Part shown: positions 16,648 to 25,670 of the stretch, piece by piece
Numbering within the stretch: position 1 is the first letter of the stretch
How the letters are laid out: each line of letters opens with the position of its first letter
Source: Sporosarcina sp. HYO08
Lineage (GTDB): Bacteria; Bacillota; Bacilli; Bacillales_A; Planococcaceae
Length of the DNA: 64,000 nucleotides
Direction: 5' to 3'
NCBI RefSeq assembly: GCF_001563475.1
Contig: NZ_LPUT01000023.1
Coordinates: 248,001-312,000 of the forward strand
Program-made: the position numbers and the translations under genes
Notes under the pieces: model-generated
What the model was told of the DNA's origin: nothing
Seen by the model: only the letters and a program-made list of their open reading frames with translations
The model's database searches: none

Positions 16648-18198
16648 TCAATGATTTTGTGCAGATCCTACGCCATAACCGGTATTCGATTTATAAACAA
16701 CTTCTGCATATTTTTCTTCATCTGCTTTTTCGGTTGACAAAATGGTTCCTAAGTAAGCACCTAAAAAGCCAAGTGGTACAGTAAAGATCGTTGGATTTCC
16801 TAGTGGGAACAATGCTTCTCCTACAAAAATAGCTGCACCTGGTTCAGGGTTCCAAACGTTCGGGCTTAAAAAAACAAGAATGACAGAACTCAATAATCCA
16901 ACGAGCATTCCCGTAATTGCCCCCGATGCATTAAAGCGCCTCCAGTAAATCGTGCACAAAATGACCGGTAAATTGGCGCTAGCTGCGATTCCAAGCGCTA
17001 AAACAGACAAAAAGGCGACATTCAGCGTTTGAGAGAATAAAGCAAGAATAATAGATGTAGCGGCTACACTGACTGAAGCAATACGCGCCACTAGTACTTG
17101 CTCTTTTTCAGAAACTTTTCCATCCTTTATAATTTCTCCATAAATGTCATGTGCAAATGCGGATGCAGAAGTTAACACAAGTCCAGACACGACAGCCAAA
17201 ATTGTTGCAAATGCAACTGCTGCAATAAAGGCAAATAAGAAGTCCCCACCGACAACTAAGGACAACAAAGGTGCCGCCATATTTCCAGCTGGATCCGCGC
17301 CGACAATCGTATCAAATCCTACAAATGATGCCGCACCGAAACCTAGGAAAATTGTCATGACAAAGAAAGCGCCGATAAACCACGTTGAATAGACAACTGA
17401 CTTCCGTGCCGTCACCGCATCTTTTACCGTGAAGAACCGCACGAGTAAGTGAGGCAATCCAGCTGCGCCAAGAACAAGCGCCATATTCAATGAAATGATG
17501 TCAAGTCCATTCGTGTATTTATTGCCCGGTTGCAGAAATTCCGTCCCAAGTGGCGTAACTGTTTTCACATAATGGAACATTTCTGAAACGTTAAAATTAA
17601 ACTTTGAAAAAACCATAAACGTTAGGATCCCTGAGCCGCCGAGTAGAAGAACCGCCTTCGTAATCTGAACCCAGCTTGTTGCAGTCATCCCTCCAAATAT
17701 GACGTAGATCGTCATCATTACCCCTACAATTAAGACGGCTATTCCATAGTCAATGTCAAGTAGAAGTTTAATGAGCCCCCCTGCACCGACAAGTTGGGCA
17801 ATCATGTAGAAAATGGAGATAACGAGTGTACTAACTGCCGCCATTCCCCTTACTTTTTTCGAATTAAAGCGCGAGGTAATCATATCCGCAAGCGTGAATT
17901 TCCCCAGATTTCTAAGCGGTTCCGCCACTAAAAAAAGAAGGAATAGGAATGCCATCAAATTCCCTACACTCATATAAAATCCGTCAAAGCCGATCAGCGC
18001 AATCGCGCCTGTAATTCCTAAGAAAGAAGCAGCGGACATAAAATCACCAGCAACCGCCAATCCATTTTGCCAAGCCGTTAGCCCACCGCCCGCTGTATAG
18101 AAGTCACTTGCACTTTTCGTTTTCTTTGCTGAAAAGTACGTTATTGTAAGCGTTAACAAGACAATACTTAAAAAAAGCGACAAAGAAAGAAGGCTCAT
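16648..18198 (-). CDS. ActP-type cation/acetate symporter
   Basis: This 516-residue membrane protein of the sodium:solute symporter family has about 13 hydrophobic segments. The N-terminal region (FYTAGGGLTAWQNGLAVAGD and MSAASFLGITGAIAL) is characteristic of ActP/YwcA acetate or short-chain monocarboxylate symporters. It overlaps the upstream DUF485 gene by four bases, the same pairing seen in yjcH-actP and ywcB-ywcA. It lies next to paaK, so it could bring in acetate or an aromatic acid; acetate is the conservative assignment. Confidence 0.85.
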   Translation of the reverse strand: MSLLSLSLFLSIVLLTLTITYFSAKKTKSASDFYTAGGGLTAWQNGLAVAGDFMSAASFLGITGAIALIGFDGFYMSVGNLMAFLFLLFLVAEPLRNLGKFTLADMITSRFNSKKVRGMAAVSTLVISIFYMIAQLVGAGGLIKLLLDIDYGIAVLIVGVMMTIYVIFGGMTATSWVQITKAVLLLGGSGILTFMVFSKFNFNVSEMFHYVKTVTPLGTEFLQPGNKYTNGLDIISLNMALVLGAAGLPHLLVRFFTVKDAVTARKSVVYSTWFIGAFFVMTIFLGFGAASFVGFDTIVGADPAGNMAAPLLSLVVGGDFLFAFIAAVAFATILAVVSGLVLTSASAFAHDIYGEIIKDGKVSEKEQVLVARIASVSVAATSIILALFSQTLNVAFLSVLALGIAASANLPVILCTIYWRRFNASGAITGMLVGLLSSVILVFLSPNVWNPEPGAAIFVGEALFPLGNPTIFTVPLGFLGAYLGTILSTEKADEEKYAEVVYKSNTGYGVGSAQNH

Positions 18199-18602
18199 TT
18201 CTCCAACTCCTTTTTATGCTTTGTCAATATCTCTTTAACCGTTATATCGTACTTTGCAGCGGTCTTCATATAGACAAGACCTAAAATCCAAACAACTGCG
18301 AATTGCAAGAGCGCATAGACCCACGCCCATGTCAGACCGAAAAACGCGTCCCCTTTTAAAACATCTGTATAAGCTGCAAGGATTGGCAAAAGAAAATAAA
18401 AAGATAAGAAAAATATTGTTGTTGGTAAAAGAAATGCCTTCTTCTCTTTGATAAGCTTCGCAAATTCCTTCGTTCTGGTTAACTCACTATATGTCTGCTT
18501 CGAACCTGTTTCCGTTCCCTTCTGGTAAGGCCATGACGGATCCATCGTTGTTTCATTGGAACCCAATGCTGAATCGTAGCGATCTTTTACATTTATTGTC
18601 AT
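18195..18602 (-). CDS. DUF485 membrane protein (YjcH/YwcB-like), partner of the symporter
   Basis: This ~135-residue protein has a hydrophilic N-terminal half and two transmembrane segments (LLPTTIFFLSFYFLLPILAA and WVYALLQFAVVWILGLVYM). It is the small DUF485 partner that accompanies ActP-type symporters; its role is probably accessory. The start ATG at 18602 has GAAAGGGGAACTGG upstream. A longer frame to 18641 lacks a ribosome binding site. The N-terminal extension (WPYQKGTETGSKQTYSE) is longer than in many relatives. Confidence 0.8.
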   Translation of the reverse strand: MTINVKDRYDSALGSNETTMDPSWPYQKGTETGSKQTYSELTRTKEFAKLIKEKKAFLLPTTIFFLSFYFLLPILAAYTDVLKGDAFFGLTWAWVYALLQFAVVWILGLVYMKTAAKYDITVKEILTKHKKELEK

Positions 18603-18761
18603 TCCAGTTCCCCTTTCTCCCCAAGGATTTTCAGTTTTCAACCAAACTTTTTAAGTACTTGTCCCCATCCTAATTTCTTTTTTTACTCACGCCTTTCCTG
18701 ACTTATAATCTAACGTAATAAAGTGTTATCGGTATCTTCTGACTTTTCTTGATGTAACCAA

Positions 18762-18793
18762 AGTATAGCTCAACGTATTTAATACGTTACGTT
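18762..18793 (-). promoter_or_regulatory. promoter of the symporter operon with a 17-base palindromic operator
   Basis: A perfect palindrome AACGTATT-T-AATACGTT (18772-18788) is followed by ACGTTATG. On the minus strand a TATACT -10 box (revcomp at 18762-18767) lies directly downstream, so the palindrome fills the -35 to -10 space. This is the classic position for a TetR- or GntR-type repressor. The regulator is not identified. Confidence 0.55.
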
Positions 18794-19098
18794 ATGAATT
18801 AACATATCACCGTTCATGGGGTTTGTAAATAACTTTTTGAAGTTTTTGTGAATTTGTTTTTAAGAATTATTCAAACTTTCACTTAAAACACTATAATAGC
18901 AATGGTTCCAATGATTTTTATATAACACAAAAAGTTCACACACCTTTTTGAGGTTATGAATATACCTAACTTCATAAATGGCAGCAGGAATTTTATTGTT
19001 TAATTATCAAGCAAATCTTTTATAATGATAAGAAGATTAGTGATTATAATCGTATTAATGACGATCGGGATGGAAATGGAAATAACTTCCCTAAATAA
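18794..19098. other. non-coding AT-rich gap
   Basis: Between the symporter operator and the antiporter terminator there is AT-rich sequence with scattered TATAAT-like boxes (for example near 19022). No ORF with a credible ribosome binding site and no strong hairpin was found. A plus-strand ATG at 19060 could read into the terminator hairpin but has no Shine-Dalgarno sequence. Confidence 0.5.
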
Positions 19099-19164
19099 AA
19101 AACATACCAAAATTAGCAGTCTAGACCGCATCTATGGGTCGGATTGCTAATTTTAGTATGTTTT
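19099..19164. terminator. long bidirectional terminator hairpin
   Basis: AAAACATAC-AAAATTAGCA pairs over about 20 bases with TGCTAATTTT-GTATGTTTT around a 26-base loop. It lies 80 bases downstream of the Ca2+/H+ antiporter stop (minus strand). Poly-A/T on both sides would allow termination in either direction. Confidence 0.7.
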
Positions 19165-19245
19165 ATGATCACTATTGCCGCACAAACAATATTTTAAAAC
19201 TCTGATGATGATCCTCTGCGGTGATAAGCCGAAAGAGCGTTATGT

Positions 19246-20292
19246 TCACAACAGAAAAAATCCGATACCCATAATGAGATACGCCGCAAAAAGCATCAAC
19301 CCTTCAAACCAATTAGACTCCCCATCATTGCTTACATTAATGACAAGAAACGTCGCTGTAATCATCGCCACCAATTCAGGAATCGTGAAAACCAGCGGCA
19401 TTGGCTCGGGCATAAAGAGCGAGATAAGTACGAGTACGGGCGCTACGAACATCGCCACTTGCAAAGTCGATCCAACCGCAATTTCAACAGAAATGTCCAT
19501 TTTATTTTTTATCGCCATCGTAATCGCGGAAAAATGTTCGGCGGCATTCCCTACAATCGCGACAATGATGATCCCAATAAACAATTCTGACCAACCAAAT
19601 TTCTCGCCAAGCGTCTCAAATGTATGAACAAGTTGTTCCGACACAAAGGCAACAGCAACTGTTGAGAGTAGAAGGATTAAAATCGACTTCCCTTTCGTCC
19701 ACTCGGGCGTCTCGGTTTCTTCATGATCAGATGCGCCAAAAACTCCCCGGTGCGTCACCAATTTAAAAAACAATCCCGCAAGATACAAAGTAATGAGAAT
19801 GACAGAAATCCCAATACTTAAACTTAATGTCTTCGGACGATCTAGTGTCATCGAAAAGATCTCAGGAATGACAAAGGCTACAATGACAGCGAAAATGAGC
19901 AAACCAGAGTTATATCTTGCATCTTGAATACTGAAATTTTGCCGTTTAAATTTAACGCCGCCCGCAAAGAAGGAAAGTCCCAAGACAAGCAGCAAGTTAC
20001 CTAGGACAGAACCCGTAAGTGAAGCTAAAACGATGCCAATCATGCCAGCCTTTAATGTGAAGATGGAAATAATGAGTTCAACCGCATTTCCAAACGTCGC
20101 ATTTAACAAACCGCCAATCCTCGGCCCGCTTACAATGGCCAAACTTTCCGTCGCCCGCCCCATCACACCCGCAAGTGCAATAATGGTTACGCTGCAAAGA
20201 AAAAACATTGGAATGTCTCCCCAATGAAAAATGGCACCTGCAATGACAAATGGTACACCAACAAAAATGAGTATCGTAAATAACCGGTTCAA
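19246..20292 (-). CDS. calcium/proton antiporter (CaCA family, CaxA/ChaA type)
   Basis: This 348-residue integral membrane protein has about 11 hydrophobic segments. The two inverted family repeats are visible as GNAVELIISIFTLKAG (about residue 68) and GNAAEHFSAITMAIKNK (about 245), each with the ion-binding Glu. It exports Ca2+ (or Na+/K+) in exchange for protons. It is transcribed alone between two hairpins. Start ATG 20292, with AGGGGGGCTTCC upstream. Confidence 0.9.
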   Translation of the reverse strand: MNRLFTILIFVGVPFVIAGAIFHWGDIPMFFLCSVTIIALAGVMGRATESLAIVSGPRIGGLLNATFGNAVELIISIFTLKAGMIGIVLASLTGSVLGNLLLVLGLSFFAGGVKFKRQNFSIQDARYNSGLLIFAVIVAFVIPEIFSMTLDRPKTLSLSIGISVILITLYLAGLFFKLVTHRGVFGASDHEETETPEWTKGKSILILLLSTVAVAFVSEQLVHTFETLGEKFGWSELFIGIIIVAIVGNAAEHFSAITMAIKNKMDISVEIAVGSTLQVAMFVAPVLVLISLFMPEPMPLVFTIPELVAMITATFLVINVSNDGESNWFEGLMLFAAYLIMGIGFFLL

Positions 20293-20432
20293 TGGAAGCC
20301 CCCCTGTTGGATAAAAAGAGTACTCTTCCTATCTTTTCCCTAAAGAAAAGATCAAAACATTCATTTTTACATTCGTGACACAGTCACAAAAGAGTTTCTA
20401 TTGTTTACGCATACCGTAAAAGAATGAGCAAA

Positions 20433-20461
20433 GCGGCCTACACAATGAACGTGTAGACCGC
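20433..20461. terminator. terminator hairpin downstream of the YeiH-like gene
   Basis: GCGG-CTACAC pairs with GTGTAG-CCGC around a seven-base loop. T-rich sequence follows on both strands. It lies about 30 bases past the stop of the exporter gene. Confidence 0.65.
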
Positions 20462-20490
20462 CTTATTTTCATTGCTTCTGTGCAAATTGA

Positions 20491-21672
20491 TCAAACAGCT
20501 ACCAAATGCCCAAATAGGCTCACCAATGTCAAACTAACAGCACCAACTGCAACGGCAGCAATGAGGCCGATCAAAAATGGTTTGATGCCCAGCCCTTTAA
20601 ATTTACTGAAGTCAGTGGATAGCCCAACGCCAGCCATTGCCAACCCAAGCATATATGTCGTACCAAAAGAACTGCTGGCACTATAAAAACTCTTCCATGC
20701 ATCTGGTTCTAAAAAGCCAAACGCTACGCCATTATTCGTAATATTCATGTCTCCAATCGTACGAACAAGTGCCAACAATAGAAAACCAATAACAAATAAT
20801 GGAATAAATTTATACCATTTTGGGATGTTTCGCTCTTCGCCAATCCCACCCTCTTGACTAGCATTTTTATAAAAGAAAAACGAAATAAGCGGAATGACAG
20901 CAATGATAAATAAATTCCTTGTAAGTTTTGTAACCATCGCGACATCAACGGCCTGTTCCATATCAAATACCTGATTAAAAATGAGTGCTGCCCCTGTCAC
21001 TTGTGCTGTGTCATGAATAGCTGTTCCTAAAAACAAGCCTGCTTTAATCGGATCATCTGCAAAAAACAGATTGGCTAAGTATGGGTAAAACAACATACCG
21101 ACTAAACCGAAAACCGTAATATTAGCGACCGCGTATGAGATTTCATTGTCTTTCGCCTTTAATACTGGAGAAGTCGCCATAATCGCTGTAACGCCGCAAA
21201 TTCCTGTTCCGCAAGCAATTAATGTACCAAGACGTTTAGACTGATTGAGCTTTTTGGTGAAAAATAATGTTACGAAAATACCGCAAGAAATACAGATCAC
21301 AACAAGCGGAATCCCCCACGCTCCTAGTCTTACTGCTTCTATTAAACTGAGACGAAGACCTAATAAAATAATTCCGGCCCTTAACGCATACTTGACTGAG
21401 AAAGCAGCACCTTCGACGAAGATCGGGTGCAGCTTCAGCGCATTCCGAATGATGATTCCAATGAGGATTGCCACAAATATGCCCGATACAGGACTTGCGC
21501 TTCCCTCCGGCAAAATATTCAGCTTCACAATGACTACGCCGATTAACTCCGCCAAGTAGATCCCCAGCATCATGATTAGAAAACAAATCACGAGACCCGG
21601 GAGAATGACACTTACATAATTTCGGTTAGGAGTGGCCGCCACCTTATTCATATACATTTTAATCGTCTCCAT
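20491..21672 (-). CDS. YeiH/YadS-family putative sulfate exporter
   Basis: This 393-residue membrane protein has about 10-11 transmembrane segments. It shows the YeiH signatures ILLGLRLSLIEAVRLGAWG, ACGTGICGVTAIMATSPVLK and the central FLGTAIHDTAQVTGAA. Members are annotated as sulfate or sulfite-type anion exporters, with little direct evidence. The first ATG (21672) lies behind AGTGAGGGAGAACTA. A 9-base inverted repeat in the upstream gap (21789-21828) could be a regulator site. No LysR gene is adjacent. Confidence 0.8.
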   Translation of the reverse strand: METIKMYMNKVAATPNRNYVSVILPGLVICFLIMMLGIYLAELIGVVIVKLNILPEGSASPVSGIFVAILIGIIIRNALKLHPIFVEGAAFSVKYALRAGIILLGLRLSLIEAVRLGAWGIPLVVICISCGIFVTLFFTKKLNQSKRLGTLIACGTGICGVTAIMATSPVLKAKDNEISYAVANITVFGLVGMLFYPYLANLFFADDPIKAGLFLGTAIHDTAQVTGAALIFNQVFDMEQAVDVAMVTKLTRNLFIIAVIPLISFFFYKNASQEGGIGEERNIPKWYKFIPLFVIGFLLLALVRTIGDMNITNNGVAFGFLEPDAWKSFYSASSSFGTTYMLGLAMAGVGLSTDFSKFKGLGIKPFLIGLIAAVAVGAVSLTLVSLFGHLVAV

Positions 21673-21788
21673 TAGTTCTCCCTCACTTTCAATTTAAAAT
21701 CAATCTAGACCATAGATACCAGACGAGTCATGACGTCCGTACCAGTTCATTTTAGGTACTTCTAGTATAATCATCTAAAGGTTGATAA

Positions 21789-21828
21789 TTCAATATTTTT
21801 CGTCATTTAGGGGTATATGAATATTGAA
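21789..21828. promoter_or_regulatory. inverted repeat upstream of the YeiH-like gene
   Basis: TTCAATATT (21789-21797) and AATATTGAA (21820-21828) form a perfect 9-base inverted repeat with a 22-base spacer. It lies in the 305-base gap between the YeiH-like gene and the cupin terminator. The gap otherwise holds AT-rich promoter-like sequence and no ORF. Confidence 0.35.
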
Positions 21829-21927
21829 TAAGTATAATTATAAAACAAGATAAATGCGGTCTAACCATACAATTGGTACTATTTGAACGACTTTTAGGAT
21901 AATGCGCCTCTTCACACTAGACATGAC

Positions 21928-21975
21928 TAAAAGAGCCAGGCTCACATTAAATGTACAATGGTGCCTAGCTCTTCG
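21928..21975 (-). terminator. terminator after the cupin gene
   Basis: AAGAGCCAGGC and its complement GCCTAGCTCTT form the stem. On the minus strand it ends in CTCTTTTAG. It begins a few bases after the cupin stop at 21978. Confidence 0.7.
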
Positions 21976-21977
21976 TT

Positions 21978-22550
21978 TTAGTGATTGTGTTCTTCTGCAG
22001 CATCTGCTTCCGCTTTGGTCATATGAACCGTTCCAAATGGATGGTTCGGAGGTGCATAAATGGTGTAGAGCTTTAGCGGAACATTGCCTGTATTCGTTAG
22101 ATTATGCCATGTTCCAGCAGGAACCATAATTGCGGAATCATCATCAACCATTCTTCTAAAATCTAAACGATCCCTACTTCTCCCCATTTGAACAATTCCT
22201 TGGCCTTGTTCAATACGCAAAAATTGATCAACATCAGGATGCATTTCTAAACCGATCTCTTCGCCAACATTTAGGCTCATTAACGTAACTTGCAAATGTT
22301 TCCCTGTCCATAAAGCAGTGCGAAATGTATTGTTTTGCTCCGCTGCTTCATCGATATTGACAACATACGGATTGGGGCCATAATCTTTTAACATCATATT
22401 TTCATCGTCGTTATTTACGTAAAAAGAATCCAATCCATTTGCATACACGACCCTATCCGGAAAGGTACCAACCTGTCTTCCATAGTGGTACATGGGGATG
22501 TAACCGTAATAAGGATACTGATAGGGATACCCATATGGATAATTGTACAT
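21978..22550 (-). CDS. cupin-domain protein with Tyr/Pro-rich N-terminus
   Basis: This ~190-residue protein starts with a tyrosine-rich tract (MYNYPYGYPYQYPYYGYIPM). From about residue 80 it has a cupin barrel with HPDVDQFLRIEQGQGIVQMG and AIMVPAGTWHNLTNTG, giving the usual His/Glu metal ligands; it ends in a His-rich tail. Related single-domain cupins are annotated as mannose-6-phosphate-isomerase-like. The Tyr-rich head is reminiscent of Bacillus spore-coat proteins, so a coat role is possible but unproven. The start is ATG 22550, nine bases after AAGGGA; a TTG at 22559 is less well placed. Confidence 0.7.
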   Translation of the reverse strand: MYNYPYGYPYQYPYYGYIPMYHYGRQVGTFPDRVVYANGLDSFYVNNDDENMMLKDYGPNPYVVNIDEAAEQNNTFRTALWTGKHLQVTLMSLNVGEEIGLEMHPDVDQFLRIEQGQGIVQMGRSRDRLDFRRMVDDDSAIMVPAGTWHNLTNTGNVPLKLYTIYAPPNHPFGTVHMTKAEADAAEEHNH

Positions 22551-22689
22551 TTCTTTCAATCCCTTCGCAGTTCGTCGAGTTATCCTATGCGTTTACTATT
22601 GGGAATGGCACTGAAGTATGCATGATTCTTAAAATGAAATTAGGCGCTGTTCCTTGGTTCAGGAAAGCGCTTTACTCCATCTCTTCTAC

Positions 22690-23001
22690 CTACCGATCGA
22701 GCCGATCAAGGATTTGTAACAATAGTTTATTTGACGTCTCTGAGTTAGATACATTTTGATCAAGCTGCTTTTTTAATTCATCAATTTGTTTTTGAAGATC
22801 CGCTGTCTGTTTGGCTTGCTGCTGATCAGAAATTTGATCTTCCTGAATCGCAATGATTCCCCCTATAACGGCCACCATATCCCCAAACGCCGAAATAGCT
22901 GCCCCCAATAACGCAATTTTATCACCGGCCTGTGGGGACGATTCATTGCCAGAACGGGCACCTATTTCTTCAATTTCAAACAATGGGAACTCTCTTGTCA
23001 A
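22690..23001 (-). CDS. uncharacterised coiled-coil protein
   Basis: I do not recognise this ~103-residue protein. It has one hydrophobic stretch (IALLGAAISAFGDMVAVIGG) followed by a long glutamine/lysine-rich coiled coil (QQQAKQTADLQKQIDELKKQ) to the end. The chosen start is a TTG at 23001 seven bases after AAGGGGGAA. In-frame ATG 23022 and GTG 23082 lack ribosome binding sites. It could be a small membrane-anchored adaptor. It lies between the cupin gene and a GGDEF gene, both on the same strand. Confidence 0.55.
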   Translation of the reverse strand: MTREFPLFEIEEIGARSGNESSPQAGDKIALLGAAISAFGDMVAVIGGIIAIQEDQISDQQQAKQTADLQKQIDELKKQLDQNVSNSETSNKLLLQILDRLDR

Positions 23002-23101
23002 CTGAAATTCCCCCTTACCCATTTGCAAACGAAATGATACTGAACTTAGTATATGAAGGTTTCGGACAATGGGTTCAAGCACAGTTCCATTTTATAAGCG
23101 T

Positions 23102-23755
23102 CTAAGAAAGACCCCCAAGTCCATAGTCCTTCATCCTATACATTGTAAGATCAGCATAGCGAATAAGTTCATCAACATCCCTTCCATGTGTCGGAAAAAC
23201 TGCAAGTCCAACCGATGCCTCAATTGAATAATTCGGAATGAACGCAGTAGCCGAGAACTCTTGCTCCAATTTTCTAATCAAATCATTGGATGCGTTTGGA
23301 GACAATCGAGAGATGAGTATAATAAATTCGTCACCGCCCCAACGAGCGATAAAATCTTCATTCGTTGTAATTTTTTTCAATATGCATGAAACATGACGCA
23401 ATAGCTCGTCACCTTTTTCGTGACCATATGTATCATTGACTTTTTTAAAATTATTAAGATCAATCATGACAACACCAAATTGTCGGCCTTTTCTTTGGTA
23501 GTTCGTCTTAAATCTTTTCAGCGCCTTCTCAAAGGAACGCCGATTATAAACGTCTGTCAAAGGATCTTTTTCAGCGTAATATTTAGCAAAGTCATATTGT
23601 TTTCCGCACCACCAAGCAACGAGCAGAAAAATTACTGTTAAGATAAAAAAATCAGTTTGAAATTGGACGTCCATATAATGATGGTAATAAAAATAGCGCA
23701 AAATATTAAATAATCCCACAACTAAAATCGAAAAAACTCTTCCCCTATACCCCAT
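23102..23755 (-). CDS. membrane-anchored diguanylate cyclase (GGDEF)
   Basis: This 217-residue protein has two N-terminal hydrophobic segments (SILVVGLFNILRYFYYH and FFILTVIFLLVAWWCG) and a GGDEF domain from about residue 60. That domain shows DPLTDVYNRRSF, DLNNFKKVNDTYGHEKGD and an intact active site RWGGDEFIIL. It should make cyclic di-GMP at the membrane. No RxxD inhibitory site is seen before the active-site loop. Ribosome binding site AAAGAGGGAGCGGCT precedes ATG 23755. It has no sensor domain beyond the short membrane anchor. Confidence 0.88.
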   Translation of the reverse strand: MGYRGRVFSILVVGLFNILRYFYYHHYMDVQFQTDFFILTVIFLLVAWWCGKQYDFAKYYAEKDPLTDVYNRRSFEKALKRFKTNYQRKGRQFGVVMIDLNNFKKVNDTYGHEKGDELLRHVSCILKKITTNEDFIARWGGDEFIILISRLSPNASNDLIRKLEQEFSATAFIPNYSIEASVGLAVFPTHGRDVDELIRYADLTMYRMKDYGLGGLS

Positions 23756-23871
23756 AGCCGCTCCCTCTTTTTCTTTAAACTACTTATTATTTTAATATAA
23801 CCTAAGACAATTGTCCTGTATGTTACTTATTTAGCCACTCATGAGGAAAGTACTGCCGCATTTTATGTAAG

Positions 23872-23892
23872 CTAGGTGCCGCTGACACCTAG
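23872..23892. terminator. hairpin after the sulfatase gene
   Basis: CTAGGTG and CACCTAG enclose a seven-base loop just beyond the sulfatase stop. The T run is weak, so termination strength is uncertain. Confidence 0.4.
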
Positions 23893-23897
23893 TTCGT

Positions 23898-25670
23898 TCA
23901 CTCACCAGTAAACGCCCCCGGAACTGATCCACTTACTGGTTGAAGCCTTTTTTGTTTACGCTCTGCTTTAAGTATTTTCATTAAAACGCGCTGCACTTCT
24001 ATTGTTTCTTTTGTACAATGCATTGGATCTGCCAAATTCTTTTGTTCTAAAGGATCTTCCGTTAAATTATACAATTCAAATTCATCTAGCACGGGCTGTT
24101 CTTTTCTCTGTGTTGTACAATCCTTTTTATTCAAAATCGCATCGCTTTCCCCTGGACTGGTCCAGAATTGCGGATTGTCAAAATACCGTCCAAACTTCCA
24201 TTTTTCCTTCCGGCCATTTTTGCCTGTTTCGAGCATCGCCACTACTGCTTCAATCGAACATGGCTGTATGACCGATTCATACGCTTTACCAGTCACTGCA
24301 TTCGCCTGACGCAATCCTTTTGATACATGATCATCCGTCATGAAGTAAATGGGTTCGTTAATTCTTGAAAAATGCCCATATCCTTTCACAAGCGGCTTTA
24401 AATTTCGCCCAACGAACGAATGTACTTCCGTATGATCTTTAGAAAGAATCTGCTGGACTTTGTGAACGTTAATTTCCGAAAGACCTAGCAAAGTAGGCAG
24501 TACATCCACATGACTCGTTAGCATATCTGTACTTGCTTGTTGAGGAAATAAAATAGGATTGGATATAATGAACGGAACATGAATCGACTCTTCATACATA
24601 TTATACCACTTTTGATACAAGCCGCCGTGCGCCCCCAATAATTCACCGTGATCTGAAATAAATACAACGATCGTATTTTTGTGAAAACGGGATTGTTGAA
24701 GAGCATTTAATACTTTCATCACTTCAGCATCTGCTTGCTTCATTAAACTAAAATACAGTTGACGGTAAAAGTTATTATCAATAATGGGCTGCAGCATTTT
24801 CGGATACGTATCACGATAACTAGCTTGCGCTTGCGGTTTTTCAAGTAATGAATCTAACGTGGTGGGGGCGGGCGGTATATAAGGAAGTGTGTCATCGACG
24901 GTAAAACGGTAGTTGGATGAGACGGCTGTAAAGATCCCATACAACGCAATATCATGCGGATTTACAATTGAACAAGTGATCAGCCACGGTTTATGATCCT
25001 TTTCACTAGACGCCTGATCGTGTAATTTTTTTATTAATTCTACAGTTTTAGCCGAATAGACTTCATCGCGGCCGCTCGTGCCAATAGCTGCGGATGATCC
25101 AGAATTTCTTGGATCGGCACCGTGGGGATCTGGTCCTATCCAGTCAGAATAGCCGTATTCATCTAATCGATTCGCCTTTTGATAATGATTTTCTTTCGCC
25201 AAACTAGGTGCACCAGTAGACGGATCATAGCTTGGCAATGCATTATGCGTCCCTGGTATTAAAATATCTGCTTCTGAAGCGTGCCATTTGCCTTGCCAGT
25301 ACGTATCGTAGCCAGCAGCACGGAAATAATCGCCCATCGTTGGCACAGTGTTCGGATCGAGCCAAAATTGATCGGCATCAAAAGATCCTTTGGCTGCGCC
25401 GGGTGTTTGAGAAACGCCATGAAGCGATGGGTATTGTCCAGTGAACAATGTTGTCCGGCTCGGTGCACATGCCGTACTGCTAACGTAATGATTTTGAAAT
25501 TCCATCCCATGTTTCAGCAACCATTGGTGCGCTTGTAAGTTTTCCTTGCGCCATTTGCTTAACTCTTCTGATTCATAGACAGTAGGATAACGTTCCTGAT
25601 CCACGATAATAAAGAGGATATTAGGACGTTTTAGCCGACGAGGGTATCGCTGATTTCTTTTCTTATCCAT
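23898..25670 (-). CDS. sulfatase-family hydrolase (formylglycine type)
   Basis: This 590-residue protein has the alkaline-phosphatase-like sulfatase fold. The modification motif is ACAPSRTTLFTGQYPSLHG (about residue 72), in which the Cys would become formylglycine. Metal-binding segments include ILFIIVDQERYP near the start and VVFISDHGELLGAHGGLYQK in the middle. It would hydrolyse sulfate esters, or phosphonate/choline esters. There is no signal peptide: a basic KKRNQRYPRRLKRPN leads straight into the fold, so it looks cytoplasmic. No formylglycine-generating enzyme or anaerobic maturase gene is in the window. The start is ATG 25670, eight bases after GGGGAG. Confidence 0.83.
   Translation of the reverse strand: MDKKRNQRYPRRLKRPNILFIIVDQERYPTVYESEELSKWRKENLQAHQWLLKHGMEFQNHYVSSTACAPSRTTLFTGQYPSLHGVSQTPGAAKGSFDADQFWLDPNTVPTMGDYFRAAGYDTYWQGKWHASEADILIPGTHNALPSYDPSTGAPSLAKENHYQKANRLDEYGYSDWIGPDPHGADPRNSGSSAAIGTSGRDEVYSAKTVELIKKLHDQASSEKDHKPWLITCSIVNPHDIALYGIFTAVSSNYRFTVDDTLPYIPPAPTTLDSLLEKPQAQASYRDTYPKMLQPIIDNNFYRQLYFSLMKQADAEVMKVLNALQQSRFHKNTIVVFISDHGELLGAHGGLYQKWYNMYEESIHVPFIISNPILFPQQASTDMLTSHVDVLPTLLGLSEINVHKVQQILSKDHTEVHSFVGRNLKPLVKGYGHFSRINEPIYFMTDDHVSKGLRQANAVTGKAYESVIQPCSIEAVVAMLETGKNGRKEKWKFGRYFDNPQFWTSPGESDAILNKKDCTTQRKEQPVLDEFELYNLTEDPLEQKNLADPMHCTKETIEVQRVLMKILKAERKQKRLQPVSGSVPGAFTGE

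Noticed and set aside
20293..20432. Possible metal riboswitch before the Ca2+/H+ antiporter
   Set aside because: No yybP-ykoY or other known aptamer core could be found; only short imperfect repeats.
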